DNA of 64,000 nt from Sepiola atlantica. Its lineage: Eukaryota > Mollusca > Cephalopoda > Sepiida > Sepiolidae. This document shows positions 58,363 to 64,000 of this stretch, piece after piece. The translations under genes were made by a program, and so were the position numbers. The notes beneath the pieces were generated by a model. The model was given only the letters and a program-made list of their open reading frames with translations, did not search any database and had not been told where the DNA came from. The stretch spans positions 1,900,701 to 1,964,700 of the forward strand of contig CAUVYP010000262.1 of NCBI GenBank assembly GCA_963556195.1, written 5' to 3'. Positions within the stretch are counted from its first letter, which is position 1; every line of letters begins with the position of its first letter.

Positions 58363-61300
58363 CTCCCCCCTGATCTCATGATCACAGAGATGGCAGGGAG
58401 GCCTAGATCGCCTTCGCCGGTTGCTTCTTCGGAGGGGGACAACGCAAGCCTCATCTTCGCTTGTGCTCTCGTCCGCGGTCTGAGGGTCGGGAAACATCGC
58501 GTCCGCTGGGATACTGCTGATATCCGAGTCACTGTCCGATGGGGCTGCTGCAAGCCAGAGCGATGCCTCACTGCTCTCTGACTCCGACTCGCTCTTGTCG
58601 TTCAGTGATGATTGCGTTGCTAACCGTAGGTCCCTAATGTGACGGGGCATACCGTCGACTCGCACCGCCTGTGGGCTGATTACCTCGGTGACGCGTCCAA
58701 CTCCGTATTTCGTCGTACACTTGCCGCGCGGGTTCTTAGTCCAGACGACATCGCCTTTTTTCAGTTTCTCTTTGGTTACTTCCAGTTCGGGCAGCGGGCT
58801 AGTCTCTATGCCTTTCACCCTGACGTGATACCTGTGCAAGGTGTCAGCCGGCGCTGTAGAGGGTGAAACATTATCCTTTGGGGTTACGTTATACAGGTAG
58901 ACTGCCTCAAATACCGTGCAGCCCGTCCTGGCCGCAATGGTTTTGACGGTTCTGTGATTCCGCTCGATGACCCCATTTCCACTCGGTACGTGGGCGCATC
59001 GAAACCTCAGGTGTACTCCCCAGTCATCAGCAAACTTTCTGAACTGCTCACTAGTGAATGCAGCGCCATTGTCGGTTAATATCTCCGTTGGGGGGCCACG
59101 TTCAAGAAAAATATTGTTTAACTGACGGATGATGCTGGCTGCATCCTGCCGGCGCAGCATGCGCCATATCGCAAACCTGGATGGACCGCAATCAATGAGA
59201 GTCAAGAAATCCTCACCGTTGTGGTGAGTAATATCCATCGCCAGCCGGTTCCAATGGCTTTCCACTACCAGCTTTCCTTTCTCCCAGCGAACGGGTGCTG
59301 GATCAATGGATTGGCATGCTATACAATCTTTGACCACTTTCCTGACGTCTGCCTTTTGTACTCCTGGTTCAACCAACTTAGCGAAATATAGGGTCCGCTT
59401 GACCCCAGGGTGCCCGGTTTGTTGGTGGACTTCTTTGATGGTATTAGATCGAACGGGGCTCATGGAAGCGGCGCAGGCGGGCTGCATGGGTTCAATAGTC
59501 TTTCTTATGGCATCAAGCCATCTTTGAGGTACTCTCGTCAAACAATCTGCTTTGTTCAGGCTGGATTTGACCAGGGACACCTCTATTGACAGCGCATATT
59601 CGTTCACCAGCTTCATGATCGTGTCGAGCCGCCGTCGGATGAGCATCTCGCTCGTGGCTTTGGTTCGTATTCTGGCCCTCCCGGTGAGAGTATCTGAAAT
59701 CCACTTATGGACGCAAGCAGAATCCGTGAATAGTCGCAGGGTGGTCGTCTTCCAAAGGATTGCCAAGTTTATCCCCTTGATAACCGCATCAAGTTCTGCC
59801 AGGTTTATGTGCTGGGAGTCCTTTTCTGGGCGTAACCAGCAAGCGTCTTCCACCACCATTCCATCATGGACCACCGATACACCAATGGCGAGAGAGCTTG
59901 CATCAACCCACACACTAAGGTTCTGGCTGTCGACGCACCATCTGCCTCGCGTTGGGTCTTCCTTGTGCACCCTGGTGAGGACTTCTTTGAGCATTGTATT
60001 GAGAGGGACGTCATGAGTTTCGTCATCCCATCCAGTGGTGACGTCGGAGGCTCTTCGCTTAATAAATGCCACCGCAACACGAAGCCAGCCGCCGACAGGA
60101 AGGTGTCCAACTAACTTTCCGCACAAGGAAAATACGTTTCGTCGTGTAACAATACAAGGCATGTCCGGGGTTTCATTTCCTCGTTTCCAGTACAGAACGT
60201 CATCTTCCTCCCAGACCTGCAAACCAAGTACCCGTGCGCCATCTCGTAGCCTTTCCGGTTCCTTGCTGAGAAGGCCAAAGTTGTAGAGATGCTCCCTCAC
60301 GCGCGCCGCAGATACAATTTCCTCGTCCACGTACACGTCATCAATATATGCAGACGTTGCCCGCTGAATGCGCTCATCTTTAGTTAGAATGGTGTCAACA
60401 ATCATTTGCATAATTGATGGCGCAACATTAAGTCCAAATCCCATGCGGGTTAGGCAATACCTTTTCCCCTTGATGAGCACCGTTTGATAGGGCCATAGTG
60501 ATTTGTGTACACGCACTTGAAGGTATGCTTTGTGAAGATCCAGTACAGATACATTAGATCCCACTTGCCGCCATTCCCTCAACTTTTCAGTGCATACGTC
60601 CGCGCGAGCTGTAAAAGGGTCCACGTGCTCATTCAATTCTCGATAGTCGAGCACCGGCCTCACCTTCTGCTTATTCTGTTGGATAACCGCCATTAACGGG
60701 ATCAGGCACTTTGGAGGACCCAATTCCTTCTCTGAATACGGAACTAGCCATCCATTACTAATCCAAGTTTGTAGTTCCTTGTCGTATTCTGCACGAGCTC
60801 CGGGGGGAATTTTGTATTCTGGCACCTTATTGCATAATTTCTCGGGTGGCTGCTCCTCCGACCACTTCCAGGAGGCTGTCCAGGATTTTGTGCGCTGGTC
60901 GAATTCCGCACAAAAATCAGGCTGTTCCAGCTTCATAGCTGCACTCAGAGCAAGGCCCGCTTTTGCAAAATGTGCCCTACCCTCACCATCAATGCGTACA
61001 CCTCCCAATTCCTTGATGACGTCCATTCCCAGGAGTAGGTCGTAACCGAGCAGGTCACCGTTTATAACCAAGGCTCGTGCGGTTACTGTAGGCCCATCGC
61101 CGACACCTGCGCGAATGATGCTAACGCCACAAGAGGCAATCGAGCCACCGCCAACCGTCAATACCGGGATCCTTTCCTTATCCCATGCGTCACAGCATGC
61201 TTTGCGCACGAGGGTCTGCGTGCACCCGGTGTCTACGAGCGCGAAGCGCTCACGCCCGTTTACGCGCACGCTCACTGTGGGTAGCGCCTTATTTGGCGAC

Positions 61301-61395
61301 GATCTGGGGAGAAGACTGGCGCTATAGCTTACTCCCCTTGCCCGTTTCCCGGACAACCTCTTGCCACGTGACCCAGCTTGTTGCACCGGTAACAA
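58246..61395 (-). CDS. pol: Pol polyprotein (PR-RT-RNase H-IN) of the LTR retrotransposon
   Basis: The frame has 1,049 codons with no break. Aspartic protease: LVDTG, Asp 55. Reverse transcriptase: LDLHKAYLQV (Asp 286) and YIDD (350-353). RNase H: VDAS (Asp 498), AELDA (Glu 534), FTDSA (Asp 558) and KADCLTR (Asp 617). Integrase: zinc site His 657, His 662, Cys 691, Cys 694, then Asp 721, Asp 775 and Glu 811 (a DD35E spacing), followed by a GPY/F-like module (about 878-925). The C-terminus adds an acidic serine-rich stretch (933-980), an arginine cluster and two CX2C pairs (Cys 1001/1004, 1029/1032). Pol is in the -1 frame relative to gag and overlaps it at 61329-61395, so its first Met is probably not used; synthesis likely depends on the frameshift at 61344-61350. 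All catalytic residues are present, so it could be active. Confidence 0.95.
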   Translation of the reverse strand: MLPVQQAGSRGKRLSGKRARGVSYSASLLPRSSPNKALPTVSVRVNGRERFALVDTGCTQTLVRKACCDAWDKERIPVLTVGGGSIASCGVSIIRAGVGDGPTVTARALVINGDLLGYDLLLGMDVIKELGGVRIDGEGRAHFAKAGLALSAAMKLEQPDFCAEFDQRTKSWTASWKWSEEQPPEKLCNKVPEYKIPPGARAEYDKELQTWISNGWLVPYSEKELGPPKCLIPLMAVIQQNKQKVRPVLDYRELNEHVDPFTARADVCTEKLREWRQVGSNVSVLDLHKAYLQVRVHKSLWPYQTVLIKGKRYCLTRMGFGLNVAPSIMQMIVDTILTKDERIQRATSAYIDDVYVDEEIVSAARVREHLYNFGLLSKEPERLRDGARVLGLQVWEEDDVLYWKRGNETPDMPCIVTRRNVFSLCGKLVGHLPVGGWLRVAVAFIKRRASDVTTGWDDETHDVPLNTMLKEVLTRVHKEDPTRGRWCVDSQNLSVWVDASSLAIGVSVVHDGMVVEDACWLRPEKDSQHINLAELDAVIKGINLAILWKTTTLRLFTDSACVHKWISDTLTGRARIRTKATSEMLIRRRLDTIMKLVNEYALSIEVSLVKSSLNKADCLTRVPQRWLDAIRKTIEPMQPACAASMSPVRSNTIKEVHQQTGHPGVKRTLYFAKLVEPGVQKADVRKVVKDCIACQSIDPAPVRWEKGKLVVESHWNRLAMDITHHNGEDFLTLIDCGPSRFAIWRMLRRQDAASIIRQLNNIFLERGPPTEILTDNGAAFTSEQFRKFADDWGVHLRFRCAHVPSGNGVIERNHRTVKTIAARTGCTVFEAVYLYNVTPKDNVSPSTAPADTLHRYHVRVKGIETSPLPELEVTKEKLKKGDVVWTKNPRGKCTTKYGVGRVTEVISPQAVRVDGMPRHIRDLRLATQSSLNDKSESESESSEASLWLAAAPSDSDSDISSIPADAMFPDPQTADESTSEDEACVVPLRRSNRRRRSRPPCHLCDHEIRGECREHEHEEGLLAKRPRVCLSCALRVKERKKERNPTWRP
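58363..58371 (-). other. Polypurine tract
   Basis: On the minus strand AGGGGGGAG lies directly before the 3' LTR, the expected place and composition for the plus-strand primer. Confidence 0.8.
61282..61350 (-). promoter_or_regulatory. Predicted -1 ribosomal frameshift signal: GGGAAAC plus H-type pseudoknot
   Basis: On the minus strand the gag codons CCG GGA AAC contain the heptamer G GGA AAC (61350-61344) in the right phase for tandem slippage into pol. After a six-base spacer, GGGGAG (61337-61332) can pair with CTCCCC (61311-61306), extended by AAG/CTT with one bulged T. Within that loop TAGCGCC (61324-61318) is complementary to GGCGCTA (61288-61282), giving a second stem and an H-type pseudoknot. 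The gag stop is 15 bases after the heptamer. Sequence complementarity is seen; activity is inferred. Confidence 0.85.
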
Positions 61396-62033
61396 CGCAC
61401 GCGTTTTAACGTTCCTCGATCGGGCGCGTCCTTTGCACCGCTTCGGCTACGGCAGTCTTTTGAAAAATGATTCGGCCCGCCACATTTGTAGCATCTCACG
61501 TCTTCTGTTGGTGGTGAAGACGCTTCCGCAGCTGCCGAAACTGGCTCTGTGTCCTCTTTCAAAATGTTTCGGGCTCTGGCCAACAACTCGTCAAGCCCAA
61601 TCTCACTGAGTCTGGACGATGCTCGCAGCAGTCTGCTGGCGCCGTCTGGGAGTCCAGTCAGAAAAGCGCATCCCAGTATTCGCTCGCTTGTTCCACCAAA
61701 CGGCGCGGCTAGCCTCCTCAAATCGGCCAGGTAGACGTCCACAGTCTCATCTAGCCCAAGCCGCCGTTCGGTGAACTGCCTCCAGGCGACGAAAGGGTCC
61801 ACAGCAAAGGCTGCGTATAACGCCTGCCTAATTTCCTCCAGGCCTGGTTCGTCTCCGAGCTGCTGATACACCGAATATGCTCCTTTGGTCAGCCTCAGCG
61901 GGATGACCAGTGCAGGATCCTTTATATTGCAAAGTCTGCAGACGCGCTCGGCTTTCTCCCACCACTCGACTACAGAGGGTCCGGAGGGGGAGCCGTCGAA
62001 CTCGGGTATCAACCTCAAGTCGAACTTGTCCAT
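61329..62033 (-). CDS. gag: Gag capsid/nucleocapsid protein of the LTR retrotransposon
   Basis: 234 residues from ATG 62031-62033 (MDKFDLRLIPEFDG). An upstream Met at 62126 lies inside the LTR just after the predicted transcription start and is less likely. The central part (about 20-160) is a helical capsid-like region with WWEKAERVCRL and the typical gag WRQFTERRLG stretch. Two CCHC zinc knuckles follow: CYKCGGPNHFSKDC (181-194) and CYRCNKLGHVARGC (214-227), which bind the RNA genome. At 234 residues it is short for Ty3/Gypsy gag. The start codon lies only 14 bases from the LTR. The stop overlaps pol in the -1 frame. Confidence 0.92.
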   Translation of the reverse strand: MDKFDLRLIPEFDGSPSGPSVVEWWEKAERVCRLCNIKDPALVIPLRLTKGAYSVYQQLGDEPGLEEIRQALYAAFAVDPFVAWRQFTERRLGLDETVDVYLADLRRLAAPFGGTSERILGCAFLTGLPDGASRLLRASSRLSEIGLDELLARARNILKEDTEPVSAAAEASSPPTEDVRCYKCGGPNHFSKDCRSRSGAKDAPDRGTLKRVRCYRCNKLGHVARGCPGNGQGE

Positions 62034-62046
62034 CGCCGAAATAGCT

Positions 62047-62359
62047 TGAAATAATAACGTAGGTCGCAAGTCACTGTTAACCTCCAAAGCAGCTCTTACT
62101 GCTCGACACGTGCACTCGCTTCGCACACTCCGTTTCTCTGAGACGGTACGAGACTCGCTTTTTATAATATCCAGTCACACCTAATTTCCATACGTGCAGC
62201 GAGACTTTGCGAGATTTTGCGTGAACTGTATGTAATAAACATTCAGGGACGCCATGTTGGATTTCTTTCCTTCTTTCTTTCTTTCACTCGCAGCGCACAG
62301 GACAAGCAAACCCGAGGACGTTTCGCAAGTAAGCCCTCTTCATGTTCATGTTCCCTACA
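62047..62359 (-). repeat. 5' LTR (element sense), 313 bp
   Basis: Appears identical to 58050-58362. In element sense it begins TGTAGGGAAC and ends TTATTTCA. It contains the TATA-like promoter element at 62159-62166. Confidence 0.95.
62159..62166 (-). promoter_or_regulatory. TATA-like box in 5' LTR
   Basis: TATAAAAA on the minus strand, about 193 bases into the LTR. Transcription would start near 62130-62136, giving a U3 of ~220 bp and R-U5 of ~85 bp. The start site is inferred. Confidence 0.55.
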
Positions 62360-62364
62360 TTTAC
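62360..62364. repeat. Target-site duplication TTTAC (right)
   Basis: Exact copy of 58045-58049. Removing the element and one copy restores the Helitron reading frame. Confidence 0.95.
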
Positions 62365-63797
62365 CTAATGTGATTCACATAAATAGAGCCATAATGGATG
62401 AGCAAAGTTACAATATAGCAGAGCAAATAACATATGTAAAGACACATCAACATTTATTAAATGACGAACAATCGATCATCTACAACTTTATATGCAGTTG
62501 CTTAAACACAGGCTCTTCTTCATTGATTTTCATCGATGCTCCAGGAGGCACAGGAAAGACCTTCTTAATAAAACTTCTTCTTTCAAAAGTAAGGAGCTTA
62601 GGACAAATTGCACTGGCTGTAGCATCATCAGGTATTGCTGCAACATTGATGCCTGGTGGTCGCACTGCTCATTCCAGATTCAAGCTTCCTCTCAATGTAA
62701 GAGAAAATGATGTTTGTAATTTTGATAAACAATCAGAAACAGCCAACTTGATAAGGGCAGCAAAAATTATTATTTGGGACGAATGTCCAATGATAAGAAG
62801 GGAGAGTTTAGAGACGTTCGACAGGACTCTCAAGGATATATGTGGAAACAATGAAACATTCGGAGGGATATTGACGGTGTGCAGTGGTGACTTCAGGCAA
62901 CTACTACCAGTCATAAAGAGAGGAAATGATGCTGACATTTACAATGCTTGCATCAAAGAGTCGTTTTTGTGGCGTAAATTTAAGAAATTTTATTTAAAAC
63001 AAAACATGAGAGTTCAAGATGATGATGATGAATACTCTAAATTTATTATAAAGATTGGTGTAGACAAACTTGAAAAAAATGAAAATGGTGAGATTGAACT
63101 GCCTGAAGATTTGATAATCCGTGCAGATAATGTTGACCAATGCATTGAATACATTTATCCTTCGTTTGACAATCTAGAAATGTTTGCGGAAAATTGCATA
63201 TTAGTACCATTTAATGATACAGTTAGAGCAATAAATCATAATTGTATTGAAAAATTTCCTGGACAAGTCAAAGAATATTTGTCATTTAATTCTGTTCTTG
63301 AAGGAACAGAAGCTACACATTACCCAACAGAATTTCTTGATTCGATAGAGTTATCAGGATTACCTCCACATAAACTTGAACTCAAGAAAGGAGCTCCAAT
63401 CATATGTATGAGGAATATTGATCCACCACGCTTATGTAATGGTACAATACTAATAATAGAGGAGCTGTATAATAATTTGATTGTTGCTAAAATTATTGCA
63501 TCACAGTTTGAAGGAGAAATCGTTTTAATTCCAAGATTGAAAATGGTTTTATCTGACGGTGACAATATTCCGTTTGCCAGAGTCCAGTTTCCTATACAAT
63601 TAGCATTTGCTATGACTATTCATAAGTCTCAAGGACAGACCTTACATAAAGTTTTAGTTTATCTAGACAAACCTGTCTTTCAACATGGTCAACTATATGT
63701 TGCACTCAGTAGAGTTAAGCGAAAGGAAAACATAAAAGTTTTTTTAAAACACTCAAATTGTACAAAAAATGTTGTAAATAGAAAAGTATTGTCTTAG
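62360..63797 (+). CDS. Helitron RepHel, 3' part: Pif1-family helicase
   Basis: SF1B Pif1-type 5'-3' helicase half of RepHel, which unwinds the nicked strand. The frame also stays open upstream into the LTR (from 62217), but those 48 codons are LTR sequence, not Helitron. Walker A is APGGTGKT, with GGTGKT at 62544-62561. Motif II is IIWDEC (about 62766-62783). Motif III is CSGDFRQLLPV. Next come LVPFNDTVRAIN, GAPIICMRNIDPPRLCNGT and the terminal AFAMTIHKSQGQT and HGQLYVALSRVKR. It ends at TAG 63795-63797, with no OTU or endonuclease domain in the window. The frame carries on from the Rep part across the insertion site. A diverged second lineage is at 19262-19909. Confidence 0.93.
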
Positions 63798-64000
63798 TTT
63801 TAGTGACCTTATTATTAGCATATAAATACAATATTTATTTGCTGTACAATAAGTGCTTAAGCACCCGTGCTTTTCAGCGATACATATTCAATAAAATAAA
63901 TGGATTAATATAAATAATCTGGATATAAGAGAGTTAGAACCTGATAAGAAGTCTCAATTAAGCGAAAGGATAACAAAAGTTTTCTTTAAAAAACTTTAAT
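63798..64000 (+). other. Helitron 3' untranslated region; partial repeat of helicase tail
   Basis: AT-rich with the palindrome GTGCTTAAGCAC near 63852. From about 63958, TTAAGCGAAAGGATAACAAA resembles the helicase tail at 63716 (TTAAGCGAAAGGAAAACATA), so a diverged copy of the coding end seems to start here. No Helitron 3' hairpin with CTRR is seen before the window ends. Confidence 0.5.

Larger units (their letters stand above)
58050..62359 (-). mobile_element. Ty3/Gypsy-type LTR retrotransposon, 4,310 bp, intact
   Basis: Two 313-bp LTRs that look identical by eye, TG...CA ends, a TTTAC duplication, a purine tract and complete gag and pol on the minus strand. The order protease, reverse transcriptase, RNase H, integrase is that of Ty3/Gypsy (Metaviridae). 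The element is compact, with no env-like frame. Its GC content (about 50%) is far above its surroundings. Identical LTRs indicate recent insertion. It lies in the opposite orientation within the Helitron RepHel gene. Confidence 0.95.
37578..64000 (+). mobile_element. Helitron unit 3 (autonomous, runs past the window edge)
   Basis: It begins with the same TCTATTATATAAAGGGCAG end as unit 2 and carries the same 5' block, G-rich repeat and 33-bp array. It then holds a ~16-kb 137-bp satellite, a truncated 35-bp array and a Rep-helicase gene split by a nested LTR retrotransposon. No CTRR end is visible before 64000. That the 5' end and the Rep gene belong to one element is inferred from continuous order and orientation; a later insertion of the Rep block into the 35-bp array is the alternative. 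Confidence 0.65.

Noticed and set aside
62217..62359. Upstream extension of the helicase frame to a Met at 62217
   Set aside because: Those codons are LTR sequence. The Helitron frame enters from the Rep half at the TTTAC site.

Overview
The window is eukaryotic, almost certainly from an invertebrate animal. It is AT-rich, has no operons, and is packed with tandem repeats and Helitron rolling-circle transposons. It also holds one Ty3/Gypsy-type LTR retrotransposon and a sequence whose 5' end is U2 snRNA. I cannot name the species, and I see no intact host protein-coding gene. Most open frames are by-products of tandem repeats whose unit length is a multiple of three, or of stop-poor repeats.

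Left half (1-27,679): Helitron remnants in minus orientation. A 35-bp minisatellite (1-592) abuts a truncated Helitron helicase pseudogene (643-1135). Then come a second ~35-bp minisatellite, an ATCATG/GATATGT satellite and a 30-bp minisatellite. Next is a minus-strand Helitron 3' terminus at 5457. A cluster of foldback/MITE-like elements (6.1-9.8 kb) separates it from another Helitron 3' terminus at 10,073. From 12.8 to 19.1 kb lie AT-rich DNA, a U2-headed chain of hairpins (14,055-14,480), a 39-bp array and a degenerate array of roughly 170-350-bp units. The block 642-5970 recurs at 19,416-25,450, and 10,071-12,774 recurs at 24,950-27,679, so this half is largely a segmental duplication.

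Right half (27,680-64,000): plus-strand Helitrons in a head-to-tail array. Unit 1 begins with TC at 27,680. Its 3' end (GC-rich hairpin, CTAG) at 32,967 joins directly to the 5'-TC of unit 2 at 32,968. Unit 2 ends the same way 4,610 bp later at 37,577, where unit 3 begins. The units carry internal arrays of 33, 35 and ~137 bp. In unit 3 the 137-bp satellite has expanded to ~16 kb with higher-order repeats. It is followed by a truncated 35-bp array and then the Rep-helicase gene (55,223-58,049 and 62,360-63,797).

The Rep-helicase frame is interrupted only by a 4,310-bp LTR retrotransposon (58,050-62,359, minus strand). That element has apparently identical 313-bp LTRs, a TTTAC target duplication, intact gag and pol, and a gag-pol overlap with a GGGAAAC slippery heptamer six bases before a predicted H-type pseudoknot. 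The retroelement is therefore young and may be active, and the Helitron was probably coding-competent until it was hit. The window reads as a Helitron nest in which rolling-circle concatemers, satellite growth inside elements and later insertions account for nearly all the DNA.
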